Shown one piece after another: positions 35,998 to 45,277 of a DNA stretch of 64,000 nt. Positions within the stretch are counted from its first letter, which is position 1, and every line of letters begins with the position of its first letter. A program made the position numbers and the translations under genes. The notes under the pieces were generated by a model. That model was not told the origin of the DNA. It saw nothing but the letters and a program-made list of their open reading frames with translations, and made no database searches. This DNA is from Streptomyces wedmorensis (GTDB taxonomy: Bacteria; Actinomycetota; Actinomycetes; Streptomycetales; Streptomycetaceae), in NCBI RefSeq assembly GCF_000716445.1, contig NZ_JNWK01000011.1:1-64000 (forward strand). Reading direction: 5' to 3'.

Positions 35998-37094
35998 TTG
36001 GCGGCTCCGAACGGGGTGGTTCCGGACCCGGCGGTCCCGAACGCGAGGGGGATGTTGTCGATCAGCCGCGTGGCACCCACGCGCGCGGCGACGGCGAGGA
36101 TCGCGTCACCGTCGTGGTCGTCGTCGACCTCGGTGAAGTCCGCCGGATCGACGAGCGCCAGGTAGTCGAGGGTGAGCGGCGGCTCGGCCTTGGCCGCGTC
36201 GTCGAGGACGGCGCGGGCCGCGGCCCGCACGGCCTCGGCCCCACCTGGCTCGGCGGCCTGCGCGACCGCGTGGGCGTCGGCGGCGGCCCGGGCCTCGCCG
36301 AGCCGGGAGAGCGCCTCGGCGCGGTTCTCGGCCCGGCCCTGGGCGCCCGGGAGGGAGGCGGCACGCGCGCGCAGCGCCTCCTGGGCGGCGAGCCGGTCGC
36401 CGGCGGCGAACAGCGCGCGGGACAGCGCGAGGGCGGTACGGCGCTCCTCGGCCGACAGGTAGCGGTTGCGGCTGGACAGGGCGAGGCCGTCGGCCTCACG
36501 GACGGTGTCCACGCCGACGATCTCGACCGGGAAGTTCAGGTCCTGGACCATCCGGCGGATCAGGGCCAGCTGCTGCGCGTCCTTCTGGCCGAAGAAGGCC
36601 AGGTCGGGGCCGGTGAGGTGGAGCAGCTTGGCGACGACGGTCAGCATGCCGTCGAAGTGGCCGGGCCGGGAGGCGCCTTCGAGGCGCTCGCCCATCGGGC
36701 CCGCGGTGATCCGGACCTGGGGCTCGCCGCCCGGGTAGACCTCGTCGGCGGACGGCGCGAAGACGACGCTCGCGCCGGCGTCGAGGGCCAGTTCCAGGTC
36801 GGCGTCGAGGGTGCGCGGGTAGCGGTCGAGGTCCTCGCCCGCGCCGAACTGGAGCGGGTTGACGAAGACGGTGACGACGACGAAGCCCTCGGCGCCCACG
36901 CGCTCGCGTGCGGCCCGGATCAGGGTGGCGTGGCCCTCGTGGAGGGCACCCATGGTCATGACGACGGCGGTGCGGCCGGGGGCGCTCCAGTGGGCGACGG
37001 CGTCCGCGAGGTCCTCGACCGCGCGGAGCAGCTCGGCCGGCTGGTGGCGGACGGGTCGGCCGCCCTCGGCGCTCTTGCGGGCGGACAGGGTCAT
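35994..37094 (-). CDS. panC: Pantothenate synthetase
   Basis: 366 residues. Core residues about 20-290 show '[18 protein letters not shown]' (HIGH-like), '[29 protein letters not shown]', '[14 protein letters not shown]', '[16 protein letters not shown]' and '[12 protein letters not shown]' (KMSKS-like). The enzyme joins pantoate and beta-alanine with ATP. It is about 80 residues longer than typical PanC, owing to an Ala/Glu/Arg-rich insertion (about 215-280). Overlaps the upstream Rossmann gene by 4 bases and nadB by 4 bases, so all are coupled. Confidence 0.95.
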   Translation of the reverse strand: MTLSARKSAEGGRPVRHQPAELLRAVEDLADAVAHWSAPGRTAVVMTMGALHEGHATLIRAARERVGAEGFVVVTVFVNPLQFGAGEDLDRYPRTLDADLELALDAGASVVFAPSADEVYPGGEPQVRITAGPMGERLEGASRPGHFDGMLTVVAKLLHLTGPDLAFFGQKDAQQLALIRRMVQDLNFPVEIVGVDTVREADGLALSSRNRYLSAEERRTALALSRALFAAGDRLAAQEALRARAASLPGAQGRAENRAEALSRLGEARAAADAHAVAQAAEPGGAEAVRAAARAVLDDAAKAEPPLTLDYLALVDPADFTEVDDDHDGDAILAVAARVGATRLIDNIPLAFGTAGSGTTPFGAAK

Positions 37095-38038
37095 CGGTCG
37101 TCTCCTTGCGGCCCGTCGGCGGCGGCGGTGCTGTCGGCGGCGAGCACGCCCAGCAGGTCCTCGGCCAGTTCGGGCTTGAGCAGGCCGTGGGCGAGCGCCC
37201 GGTCGGCGGTCGTGCGGGCCATCGCCAGGTATCCGGCGACGGTGCCGGGCGCGTGCTTGCGCAGCTCGGCGACGTGGGCGGCGACCGTGCCGGCGTCACC
37301 GCGCGCGACGGGGCCGGTGAGGGCCGCGTCCCCCGACCGCAGCGCGTTGTCCAGGGCGGCGCCGAGCAGGGGGCCGAGCATGCGGTCGGGAGCGGCGACG
37401 CCCGCCTTGTGGAGCAGCTCCATCGACTGGGCCACCAAGGTGACCAGGTGGTTCGCGCCGAGGGCCAGGGCCGCGTGGTAGAGCGGGCGGGCCTCCTCGG
37501 CGACCCACTCGGGCTCGCCGCCCATCTCGATCACCAGGGCCTCGGCCGCGAGCCGCAGCTCGTCGGGAGCGGTGACCCCGAAGGAGCAGCCGGCGAGCCG
37601 CTGGACGTCGACCGCGGTGCCGGTGAACGTCATCGCGGGGTGCAGCGCGAGCGGCAGGGCGCCGGCCTGCCGGGCGGGGTCCAGGACCCGTGCCCCGTAC
37701 CGCCCGGAGGTGTGGACGATCAGCTGTCCCGGCCGTACGGCTCCGGTGTCCGCGAGGCCCTCGACCAGGCCCGGCAGGGCGTCGTCCGGGACGGTCAGCA
37801 GGACCAGGTCGGCGAGGGCGAGGACGCGGGCCGGCTCGACGACCGGGACGTCGGGCAGGAGGTCGGCGGCGCGGCGGCGGGAGGCGTCGGAGACCGCCGA
37901 GACGGCGACGGGACGGTGTCCGGCGAGCCGGAGGGCGGCGGCGAGGGCGGGGCCCACGCGGCCTGCGCCGACGACTCCGACGGTGAGCCGGGCGGGTCGG
38001 TCCTCGGGTCGGGTCTCTGGCGCTGCTGGTGCGTTCAC
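37091..38038 (-). CDS. Rossmann-like / DUF2520 oxidoreductase, possible ketopantoate reductase
   Basis: 315 residues. N-terminal NAD(P)-binding fold '[24 protein letters not shown]', then '[19 protein letters not shown]', '[11 protein letters not shown]' and '[11 protein letters not shown]', typical of the Rossmann-like + DUF2520 family; the C-terminal part is a helical domain with '[23 protein letters not shown]'. The family is biochemically poorly defined. Here it is the first gene of the panC operon and overlaps panC by 4 bases. No classical panE is present in the window, so a ketopantoate-reductase role is an attractive guess. GTG start. Confidence 0.82.
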   Translation of the reverse strand: MNAPAAPETRPEDRPARLTVGVVGAGRVGPALAAALRLAGHRPVAVSAVSDASRRRAADLLPDVPVVEPARVLALADLVLLTVPDDALPGLVEGLADTGAVRPGQLIVHTSGRYGARVLDPARQAGALPLALHPAMTFTGTAVDVQRLAGCSFGVTAPDELRLAAEALVIEMGGEPEWVAEEARPLYHAALALGANHLVTLVAQSMELLHKAGVAAPDRMLGPLLGAALDNALRSGDAALTGPVARGDAGTVAAHVAELRKHAPGTVAGYLAMARTTADRALAHGLLKPELAEDLLGVLAADSTAAADGPQGDDR

Positions 38039-38164
38039 GGTGGGGACGGCCTTCCGTTCCAGTCCTCGGCGGGTACCGGACGATTTCTGGTCATGCTACG
38101 CCAGCGTTTCGCGCTGCTCCGTGGCTGTCCACAGGGTGTGGGTGGTGGTGTGATGATCAGGCCC

Positions 38165-39334
38165 ATGAATCCTGTAAGTCCTGAGAGTCCCGTGGACGAG
38201 GAAGCGGCCCGGCAGTACCGGGCGAAGCTCTGGGGAGGCGCCGCCCGCAAGCTGTGGGACACCTCCGTCGACGGCACGGTCGGCCCCCGGCTGCGCGAAC
38301 TGGCCGACTGGGCGGAGGCCGCCGGCCACGGCGAGGCGCTGATCGACACGTACGGCAACGGGCTCGTGGAGGAGCTGGAGCGGCGCGTCGCCCAGGAGCT
38401 CGGCATGCCCGCCGCCGTCTTCTTCCCGACCGGCACCATGGCTCAGCAGGTGGCGCTGCGCTGCTGGGCCGGCCGCACCGGCAGCCCGGTCGTCGCCCTC
38501 CACCCGCTCGGCCACCCCGAGGTCCACGAGGGCGGGGCGTTCGCGGCCGTCTCCGGGCTCCGCACGGTCCACCCGACCGACGCGCCGAGGCTGCCGACCG
38601 CCGAGGAGGTACGGGACCACCCGGAGCCGTTCGGGGCGCTGATGCTGGAGCTCCCGCTGCGCGAGGCCGGCTTCGTCCTGCCGTCCTGGGAAGAGCTGAC
38701 CGAGGTGGTGGAGGCGGCCCGCGAACGCGACGCGGTCGTCCACTTCGACGGGGCCCGGCTGTGGGAGTGCCCGACGCGTCTCGGCCGCGGGCTCGCGGAG
38801 ATCGCGGGGCTCGCCGACAGCGTGTACGTCTCGTTCTACAAGTCCCTCGGCGGCCTGTCCGGCGCCGCGCTCGCCGGTCCCGAGGACGTCATGGAGGAGG
38901 CCCGGGTCTGGCGGCACCGGTACGGCGGCCAGCTCTTCCAGCAGTACCCGGTGGCGCTCGCCGCGCTCCGGGGCCTCGACACCGAGCTGCCCCGCCTGCC
39001 CGACTACGTGGCACACGCGCGCGTGGTGGCCGACGCGGTCCGCGAGGCCTTCGCCGAGGCCGGCGTCGGCTGGTCCCGGATCCACCCCGAGGCCCCCCAC
39101 ACCCACCAGTTCCAGGTCTGGCTCCCGTACGACCCCGACGCCCTCACCGCGGCCGCCGTCGCCCAGACCGAGGCCACCGGTACCGCCCTCTTCCGCCGCT
39201 GGTTCGCCCCCGGCGCCGGCGGCCCCCCGGGCGTCGCCTCCACCGAACTGACGGTCACGGCCCCCGGGCTCGCCTGGACCGCCGCGGACGTGAAGGACGC
39301 GGTACGGGACTTCCTGTCCAGGATCAAGGCCTGA
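38165..39334 (+). CDS. PLP-dependent beta-eliminating lyase / threonine aldolase family
   Basis: 389 residues with fold-type I features: 'DTYGNGLVEELERRVAQELGMPAAVFFPTGTMAQQVAL', 'HFDGARLWEC' (PLP-ring Asp) and the Schiff-base Lys in 'VYVSFYKSLGGLSGAALAG'. Threonine aldolases split L-threonine to glycine and acetaldehyde, but substrates vary within the family. Its N-terminus has about 25 extra residues. ATG at 38165 chosen; another in-frame ATG stands at 38153 (adds MIRP). It diverges from the pantothenate operon. Confidence 0.88.
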   Translation: MNPVSPESPVDEEAARQYRAKLWGGAARKLWDTSVDGTVGPRLRELADWAEAAGHGEALIDTYGNGLVEELERRVAQELGMPAAVFFPTGTMAQQVALRCWAGRTGSPVVALHPLGHPEVHEGGAFAAVSGLRTVHPTDAPRLPTAEEVRDHPEPFGALMLELPLREAGFVLPSWEELTEVVEAARERDAVVHFDGARLWECPTRLGRGLAEIAGLADSVYVSFYKSLGGLSGAALAGPEDVMEEARVWRHRYGGQLFQQYPVALAALRGLDTELPRLPDYVAHARVVADAVREAFAEAGVGWSRIHPEAPHTHQFQVWLPYDPDALTAAAVAQTEATGTALFRRWFAPGAGGPPGVASTELTVTAPGLAWTAADVKDAVRDFLSRIKA

Positions 39335-39339
39335 GGGGG

Positions 39340-39455
39340 CGCTGAGCGGGGGCCCGGAGCGCTGAGCCGGGGCCGCTGAGCCGGGGCGGTGTCCGGGGCC
39401 GCTGTGGGCCGAGGCCGCTGAGCCGGGGCAGTGTCCGAGGCCGCTGAGCCGGGGC
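39340..39455. repeat. Tandem-like GCTGAGCCGGGGC repeats
   Basis: The 13-mer GCTGAGCCGGGGC occurs at 39361, 39375, 39417 and 39443, with a partial copy near 39340, just after the threonine aldolase gene. Non-coding, slippage-type. Confidence 0.75.
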
Positions 39456-39465
39456 GGGGGCGGTC

Positions 39466-39511
39466 GCTCCTCGGGCGCCCCTCTGGCAGCTCCTCGGGCG
39501 CCCCTCTGGCA
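39466..39511. repeat. Perfect 23-bp tandem duplication
   Basis: The unit beginning GCTCCTCGGGCGCCCCTCTG is repeated exactly (39466-39488 and 39489-39511), ending 6 bases before the stop codon of the small gene at 39518. Confidence 0.85.
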
Positions 39512-39517
39512 GAGGCG

Positions 39518-39748
39518 TCAGCAGGAGCAGGAACGGCGGCGGTCCGCGGGAGCGGGGTGCAGCAGGCGGCGCAGGGCCGTGCGGAGGGCGCCGCGCGCGG
39601 GGCGGCCCGCGAGCACCCGGGCGAAGCGGCGCCGGTCGCGGACCGACCGCAGGACGGCGACGTCGTGGGTGCCGGGCACCGGCGGCGCGGGCTCGCCCAG
39701 CCGGGCGGCGCGGTACGCGTCGAAGAGGTACTGATGCATCGCGTTCAT
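39518..39748 (-). CDS. Small hypothetical protein with CxC terminus
   Basis: 76 residues, basic and Ala/Arg-rich ('RDRRRFARVLAGRPARGALRTALRRLLHP'), starting with 'MNAMHQYLFDAYRAARLGE' and ending 'RRRSCSC'. Similar short proteins accompany ArsR-type regulators in streptomycetes, as far as I recall. The two terminal Cys could bind metal or be oxidised. It diverges from the ArsR-type gene, with a strong palindrome in between, so it may be a target of that regulator. No ribosome-binding site of note. Confidence 0.6.
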   Translation of the reverse strand: MNAMHQYLFDAYRAARLGEPAPPVPGTHDVAVLRSVRDRRRFARVLAGRPARGALRTALRRLLHPAPADRRRSCSC

Positions 39749-39781
39749 GCCGTCACCGTGCGCCGCGCCCCCGCCCCGTGG

Positions 39782-39814
39782 CCCGCCGTTTGACGGGGCT
39801 CGTCAAACGGCGGG
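39782..39814. promoter_or_regulatory. 13-bp perfect inverted repeat, probable ArsR operator
   Basis: CCCGCCGTTTGAC (39782-39794) and GTCAAACGGCGGG (39802-39814) flank a 7-base spacer in the gap between two divergent genes. Both arms include TTGACG on their own strand, a -35-like hexamer for each direction, so binding would shut both promoters. Confidence 0.75.
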
Positions 39815-39848
39815 ACAGCGCCCGGGGGCGAGCCCGCACCATGGACGG

Positions 39849-40937
39849 GTGAGCGTGACCATCGACATCACCGGACTGCCGCACGAGCGGATCTCCTTCT
39901 GCCCCTCTCCCCTGGCGGAGCTGGGCGCGGCCCTGCACGCCCTGGCCGAGCCCGCGCACCACGCACGGCTGCACGCCTGGACGACCACGACGGCCGCCGC
40001 GCTCGAACCGGAGCTCGCGGACCGGCTGCACGAGTCCGACTTCATGTGGCGCTCCACCCGCTCCGACATCCTGCTGCCCGCCCGGCCCCGCGAGACCCTC
40101 GCCGAGGAGCTGGACGACCTCGACCGCATGGACGACGAGAGGTTCGTGAGCTCGGCCCTGGAGATCTCCTGCGCAAGCCACTACACGCACGGCGCCCCCT
40201 CGCCGCTCGTCGACGAGCGGATGCGCCGCCGCGCCCTCGACCTGGCCGCGGCGCGCGGGCCGCGGCAGTCCGCCTTCGCGGAGCGGATGCTGGCCGATCC
40301 GTCCGCCACGCGCGCGTGGGTACGGCGGCTCCTGGAGGACTGCGACGACGCGTTCTTCGCCGACACCTGGCGCCGGGTCCGGGTCCAGCTCGCCGCCGAC
40401 GCCCGCCACAAGACCGAGCTGCTGCGCCACAAGGGCCTGGCCGAGGCCGTCGCCGACGCCTCCTCCGCGATGGTCCTGGAGGAGGACGAGCAGGGCTCCC
40501 GGATCGTCGTCGACAAGCTGCTCCACGGCCGAACCAGCGCCGAAGGCTCGGGCGTGACGTTTCTGCCGACCGCGTTCGGCTGGCCGCACCTGTTCGCCCT
40601 GCACGCGCCCGGCTGGCAGCCGGTCGTCCAGTACCCCGTGCCCGCCCGCGACCTCGGCGGCGCCGCGCCCGTCGAGGCGGTCAAGCTGCGCCTGGAGGCG
40701 GTCGCCCACCCCATGCGGATGAGGCTGTGCCGCAGCCTCGCCCGGGGCGCGTACACGACGAGCGAGCTCGCCGACGCGTACGGCATCACCGCCCCCGAGG
40801 TCTCCCGGCACCTCGCCGTCATGCGGAAGGCCGGTCTCCTCACCACCCAGCGCCGCGGCCGCTACGTCCTCCACCAGCTCGACGTCTCCGTCGTCGCCCG
40901 GCTCGGCAGCGACTTCCTGGAGTCGGTGCTGCGCTAG
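39849..40937 (+). CDS. ArsR-type winged-helix regulator with DUF5937-like N-domain
   Basis: 362 residues, much longer than a classic ArsR. The C-terminal 90 residues are the winged helix ('HPMRMRLCRSLARGAYTTSELADAYGITAPEVSRHLAVMRKAGLLTTQRRGRYVLHQL'). The first 260 residues form a mainly helical domain with 'ERISFCPSPLAELGAALHAL', the signature I associate with DUF5937. Such proteins are common in Streptomyces, but their ligands are unknown. The GTG at 39849 is chosen over the open frame from 39747. A palindrome 35 bases upstream is the likely operator. Confidence 0.85.
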   Translation: MSVTIDITGLPHERISFCPSPLAELGAALHALAEPAHHARLHAWTTTTAAALEPELADRLHESDFMWRSTRSDILLPARPRETLAEELDDLDRMDDERFVSSALEISCASHYTHGAPSPLVDERMRRRALDLAAARGPRQSAFAERMLADPSATRAWVRRLLEDCDDAFFADTWRRVRVQLAADARHKTELLRHKGLAEAVADASSAMVLEEDEQGSRIVVDKLLHGRTSAEGSGVTFLPTAFGWPHLFALHAPGWQPVVQYPVPARDLGGAAPVEAVKLRLEAVAHPMRMRLCRSLARGAYTTSELADAYGITAPEVSRHLAVMRKAGLLTTQRRGRYVLHQLDVSVVARLGSDFLESVLR

Positions 40938-40967
40938 TGCCTGATCGGCCCGGCACCCCAGGAGGTG

Positions 40968-41642
40968 TCAGGCCGCGCCGCCGCCCGCTCGGACCAGGCC
41001 CGACTCGTACGCCAGGACCACGACCTGGACGCGGTCGCGGAGGCCCAGCTTGGTCAGGATGCGGCCGACGTGGGTCTTGACGGTGGCCTCGGAGAGGACG
41101 AGCCGGGCGGCGATCTCGCCGTTCGAGAGGCCCTGTGCGACCAGCATCATCACCTCGCGCTCCCGGTCCGTCAGCCGTTCCAGGCCCTTGTGCTCGGGCT
41201 CCTTGCCCGACGACGGCAGCATCGGCGAGAAGCGGTCCAGGAGCCGGCGGGTGGTGGACGGCGCCACCACCGCGTCGCCGCTGTGCACCGAGCGGATCGC
41301 GCCGAGCAGCTCGGCCGGCGGCACGTCCTTCAGCATGAAGCCGCTCGCGCCCGCCTTCAGCCCCGAGAACGCGTACTCGTCGAGGTCGAAGGTCGTCAGG
41401 ATCAGCACCTTCGGCGCGTCCGGCTCCGAACAGATCCGCCGGGTCGTCTCCACCCCGTCCAGCTTGGGCATCCGCACGTCCATCAGGACGACGTCGACCG
41501 CCGTGGACCGCAGCACCTCCAGGGCCTCGACCCCGTCGCCCGCCTCCGCCACGACCTCCATGTCCGGCTGGGCGGCGAGCACCATGCGGAAACCGGTACG
41601 CAACAGCACCTGGTCGTCGACGAGCATCACGCGGATGGACAT
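40968..41642 (-). CDS. NarL/LuxR-family response regulator
   Basis: 224 residues. Receiver domain with Asp10-Asp11 pocket ('LVDDQ'), phospho-acceptor Asp54 in 'VVLMDVRMPKLDG', Thr in 'LILTTFD' and Lys in 'FMLKDVPP'. The C-terminal LuxR helix-turn-helix (about 155-215) reads 'LTDREREVMMLVAQGLSNGEIAARLVLSEATVKTHVGRILTKLGLRDR'. It is the partner of the kinase that ends 22 bases upstream. Targets unknown. Confidence 0.95.
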   Translation of the reverse strand: MSIRVMLVDDQVLLRTGFRMVLAAQPDMEVVAEAGDGVEALEVLRSTAVDVVLMDVRMPKLDGVETTRRICSEPDAPKVLILTTFDLDEYAFSGLKAGASGFMLKDVPPAELLGAIRSVHSGDAVVAPSTTRRLLDRFSPMLPSSGKEPEHKGLERLTDREREVMMLVAQGLSNGEIAARLVLSEATVKTHVGRILTKLGLRDRVQVVVLAYESGLVRAGGGAA

Positions 41643-41664
41643 CAGGTCAGTTCCTTAAGGGTCG

Positions 41665-42867
41665 TCAGTGGGCGGACTTGAGCGGGAGCAGGGCACTGAT
41701 CCGGAATCCGCCGCCCGGACGCGGGCCCGCGTCCAGCGTGCCGCCGACCATGCCGACCCGCTCCCGCATGCCGATCAGACCATGCCCCCGGCCGTCGGCG
41801 CCCCCGTCCTCGTACATCTCCTGGGGCGCTCCCCGGCCGTCGTCCTCGACGAGCAGCCCGAGGCCGTCGTCGAAGTAGACCAGCCGGACGCTGGCGCCGA
41901 CGTCCGGGCCGCCGTGCTTGCGCGTGTTGGTGAGGGCCTCCTGCACGATCCGGTACGCGGTGAGCTCGACGCCGCTCGGCAGCGGGCGGGGGCTCCCCTC
42001 GATCGCGAAGTCGACGGTGAGACCGGCGCCACGGACCTGCTCGACGAGGTCCTCGATCTGCTGCACGTCGGGCTGGGGCACGTACTCCCCGGCCTCCTGG
42101 TGCTCCCCGGTCCGCAGGATGCCGAGGAGCCTGCGCATCTCGGCGAGCGCCTGCCGGCCCGTCGTGGAGATGGTCTCCAGTGCCTGCTTGGCGGTCTCCG
42201 GGGAGGAGTCCATGACATAGGCGGCGCCGTCGGCCTGCACGACCATCACCGAGACGTTGTGCGCGACGACGTCGTGCAGCTCGCGGGCGATCCGGGCACG
42301 CTCCGCGGCGACCGCGACCTTGGCCTGCGCCTCGCGCTCCTTCTCCAGGCGGGAGGCCCGCTCCTCCAGCTGCGCGAAGTAGGCGCGGCGGGTGCGGAGC
42401 GAGTCGCCAAGGACCCAGGCGAGGGCGAACGGCACGGTCATGATGACCGTGAAGAAGATCTTGGCCGCGCCGGAGTCGGTCTCCTCCATCGGCCATCTCA
42501 GCTGGGAGAGCGTGGCCGCGCAGAGGCCGCCGACGAGCGCCAGCCGGGACGCCCAGCGCGGGCCGTCGTGCGCCGCGACGGTGAAGATGATCACGAGCAT
42601 GGCGAAGTCGGCCACGAACGGCACCAGGCCGAAGACGAGCTGGAAGACCCCGAGGGCTACCGCGAGCAGCAGCATCTTCTCGGGCGCGCGCCTGCGCAGC
42701 GCCACGACCAGCGAGAAGAGCACGCCGACGGCACCGGCGGCGACGGGGTGGTCGGCCGCCGGGTAGGTCGACCCCACCCACAGCAGGGAGAACCCGAGGA
42801 GGACGACGGCCCAGAAGGTGTCGACGCCCGTCGGGTGTCTGCGGAGGAAGTCGTAGAGGCGCTGCAC
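41665..42867 (-). CDS. HisKA_3-type sensor histidine kinase
   Basis: 400 residues. Four to five N-terminal membrane helices (about 15-155) with short loops, suggesting the signal is sensed in or at the membrane. Dimerisation/phospho-His box '[26 protein letters not shown]', N box '[12 protein letters not shown]', and ATPase G boxes 'VEDDGRGAP' and '[11 protein letters not shown]'. Cognate of the following NarL-type regulator. GTG start with TACTCT 7 bases upstream and no Shine-Dalgarno, likely leaderless. Confidence 0.95.
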   Translation of the reverse strand: MQRLYDFLRRHPTGVDTFWAVVLLGFSLLWVGSTYPAADHPVAAGAVGVLFSLVVALRRRAPEKMLLLAVALGVFQLVFGLVPFVADFAMLVIIFTVAAHDGPRWASRLALVGGLCAATLSQLRWPMEETDSGAAKIFFTVIMTVPFALAWVLGDSLRTRRAYFAQLEERASRLEKEREAQAKVAVAAERARIARELHDVVAHNVSVMVVQADGAAYVMDSSPETAKQALETISTTGRQALAEMRRLLGILRTGEHQEAGEYVPQPDVQQIEDLVEQVRGAGLTVDFAIEGSPRPLPSGVELTAYRIVQEALTNTRKHGGPDVGASVRLVYFDDGLGLLVEDDGRGAPQEMYEDGGADGRGHGLIGMRERVGMVGGTLDAGPRPGGGFRISALLPLKSAH

Positions 42868-42964
42868 GTCACCCAGAGTAGGGAAAGGGAGATGGTGCAG
42901 GGATCAACCGTGGGGTCGACCTTTGGCGCGGAGCCCGTACTCCCCGAGGTGGAGACTGGGGCCC

Positions 42965-43969
42965 GTGACGGATGAGACGTGTCAGTGGCAGGGGTGGCGG
43001 GAGGCCACGGAACGGGCGCTGTACGGCCCCGGGGGCTTCTATCTGCGACCAGAGGGACCGGCGGGGCACTTCCGCACCTCGGTGCACGCCTCCCCGCTCT
43101 TCGCGGGGGCCGTGGCCCGGTTGCTCCACGAGGTCGCGGAGGAGCTGGAATCGTCCGAGGTGGACCTGGTCGACGTGGGCGCCGGCCGCGGCGAACTGCT
43201 CACCGGGGTCCTCGCCGCGACCGCCGGCAGCGGCCTCACGGTCCGCCCGGTCGCCGTGGAGCGGGCCGGCCGGCCCGCCGGGCTCGACCCCCGGATCACA
43301 TGGACGGACCGGATCCCTCCGGGCGCACGCGGACTCCTCTTCGCGAACGAGTGGCTCGACAACGTGCCGACGGACGTCGCCGAGGCCGACGCCACGGGCA
43401 CCGCCCGGTACGTGGAGGTCCGCCCCGACGGCACCGAACGGCTCGGCCCTCCCGTCTCCGGCCCCGACGCCGACTGGCTCTCCCGCTGGTGGCCCCTGTC
43501 CGAACCCGGCTCCCGGGCCGAGATCGGACGCCCCCGCGACCAGGCCTGGGCGCTCGCCGTCGCCTCCCTCTCGGCCGGCCGCGCGGTCGCCGTCGACTAC
43601 GCCCACCTCCACGCCGCCCGGCCCCCCTTCGGCACCCTCACCGGCTTCCGCTCGGGCCGCGAGGTCCCCCCCGTCCCCGACGGCACCTGCGACCTCACCT
43701 CCCACGTGGCCCTGGACGCCTGCGGAGCCCTGCCGGCGGCGGGCGGGGGCACGGGCCGGTTGCCGGGGGCCGAGTTGGTCACGCAGCGGGAGGCGTTGCG
43801 GCGGCTCGGGGTGTCCGGCGGGCGGCCGCCGCTCGCACTGGCCTCCACCGACCCCGCGGGATACGTGCGCGCCCTCGCCTCGGCGGGCGAGGCCGCGGAG
43901 CTCACCGCCCCCGGAGGGCTCGGCGACTTCCTCTGGCTGACGCAGCGGGTACCGGCCGCGAGCGGGTGA
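42965..43969 (+). CDS. MidA/NDUFAF7-family SAM-dependent methyltransferase
   Basis: 334 residues. Class I methyltransferase of the SAM-MT28 (MidA/NDUFAF7) type: '[22 protein letters not shown]' (family N-terminal block), SAM motif I '[18 protein letters not shown]', and the characteristic '[15 protein letters not shown]' (N-E-x-x-D) plus '[10 protein letters not shown]' later. NDUFAF7 in mitochondria dimethylates an arginine of the NuoD-type subunit NDUFS2. The next gene here is a NuoD homologue, which fits strongly. GTG start, GGGGCCC just upstream. The C-terminal third is diverged. Confidence 0.85.
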   Translation: MTDETCQWQGWREATERALYGPGGFYLRPEGPAGHFRTSVHASPLFAGAVARLLHEVAEELESSEVDLVDVGAGRGELLTGVLAATAGSGLTVRPVAVERAGRPAGLDPRITWTDRIPPGARGLLFANEWLDNVPTDVAEADATGTARYVEVRPDGTERLGPPVSGPDADWLSRWWPLSEPGSRAEIGRPRDQAWALAVASLSAGRAVAVDYAHLHAARPPFGTLTGFRSGREVPPVPDGTCDLTSHVALDACGALPAAGGGTGRLPGAELVTQREALRRLGVSGGRPPLALASTDPAGYVRALASAGEAAELTAPGGLGDFLWLTQRVPAASG

Positions 43970-44062
43970 AACGGCGGGTCCCGGGCGAGGGCTCCGGGAA
44001 TGTCCCGGTCGTCCTGTGAGCGAGGGGAACGGGCGTCGGGGACGCGAGGGATACTGGGCCGC

Positions 44063-45205
44063 ATGACGGAGACGACGGTCGGGATCGGCGGGGCGGCGGA
44101 GAGCACCGACATGGTGCTGAACATCGGGCCGCAGCACCCTTCGACCCATGGGGTCCTCCGGCTGCGGCTCGTGCTCGACGGCGAGGTCGTGCGGGAGGCC
44201 GAGCCGGTGATCGGGTACATGCACCGGGGCGCGGAGAAGCTCTTCGAGGCGCGGGACTACCGGCAGATCATCATGCTGGCCAACCGTCACGACTGGCTCT
44301 CCGCGTTCTCCAACGAGCTCGGCGTGGTGATGGCCGTCGAACGAATGCTGGGCATGGAGGTCCCGGAGCGCGCCGTATGGACGCGGACGCTCCTCGCCGA
44401 GCTCAACCGGGTCCTCAACCACCTGATGTTCCTCGGCTCGTACCCCCTCGAACTGGGCGGCATCACGCCGGTCTTCCACGCCTTCCGGGAGCGCGAAGAG
44501 CTCCAGGCCGTGATGGAGGAGGTCTCCGGCGGCCGGATGCACTACATGTTCAACCGCGTCGGCGGCCTCAAGGAGGACCTGCCGGCCGGCTGGCTGGGAC
44601 GGGCGCGGCAGGCCGTCGCGGACGTGCGGTCGCGGATGGACGTGTACGACCGGCTGGTCCTCGGCAACGAGATCTTCCGGGGCCGCACCCGCGGAATCGG
44701 CGTCCTGTCACAGGCCGCGGTGCACGCGTACGGGGTGTCGGGGCCGATCGCCCGCGCCTCCGGCGTCGACTTCGACCTGCGCCGCGACGAGCCGTACCTC
44801 GCCTACGGGGAACTCCAGGACACCCTCCGGGTCGCCGTCCGCGACGAAGGCGACTGCCTCGCCCGCTTCGAGTGCCTGCTCGACCAGACCCACAACTCCC
44901 TCGACCTCGCCGACGCCTGCCTCGACCGGATGGCCGAACTGCCGCCGGGGCCGATCAACCAGCGGCTGCCGAAGGTGCTCAAGGCGCCGGAGGGGCACAC
45001 GTACGCGTGGACCGAGAACCCGCTCGGGGTCAACGGCTACTACCTCGTCTCCAAGGGCGAGAAGACCCCCTACCGGCTCAAGCTGCGCTCCGCCTCCTTC
45101 AACAACATCCAAGCGCTGGTCGAGTTGCTGCCCGGGACGCTCGTCGCCGACATGGTCGCCATCCTCGGCTCCCTCTTCTTCGTCGTCGGCGACATCGACA
45201 AGTAG
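44063..45205 (+). CDS. nuoD: NuoD-like subunit of NADH dehydrogenase (isolated copy)
   Basis: 380 residues of the 49-kDa/NuoD family: '[16 protein letters not shown]' (quinone-site His25 and His29), '[18 protein letters not shown]' (Arg55), '[18 protein letters not shown]', '[17 protein letters not shown]' and the C-terminal '[40 protein letters not shown]'. In complex I this subunit forms the quinone pocket next to cluster N2. No other nuo gene is nearby, so it is a second or orphan copy. GATACT lies 7 bases before the ATG; no ribosome-binding site. Confidence 0.93.
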   Translation: MTETTVGIGGAAESTDMVLNIGPQHPSTHGVLRLRLVLDGEVVREAEPVIGYMHRGAEKLFEARDYRQIIMLANRHDWLSAFSNELGVVMAVERMLGMEVPERAVWTRTLLAELNRVLNHLMFLGSYPLELGGITPVFHAFREREELQAVMEEVSGGRMHYMFNRVGGLKEDLPAGWLGRARQAVADVRSRMDVYDRLVLGNEIFRGRTRGIGVLSQAAVHAYGVSGPIARASGVDFDLRRDEPYLAYGELQDTLRVAVRDEGDCLARFECLLDQTHNSLDLADACLDRMAELPPGPINQRLPKVLKAPEGHTYAWTENPLGVNGYYLVSKGEKTPYRLKLRSASFNNIQALVELLPGTLVADMVAILGSLFFVVGDIDK

Positions 45206-45277
45206 CCCCCTTCGGAGCCCGCCCCCATGCGCCCGCGGGCGAAGGGCCGGCGGGGCCGCGGGGCCCCGGGCCGGGGG

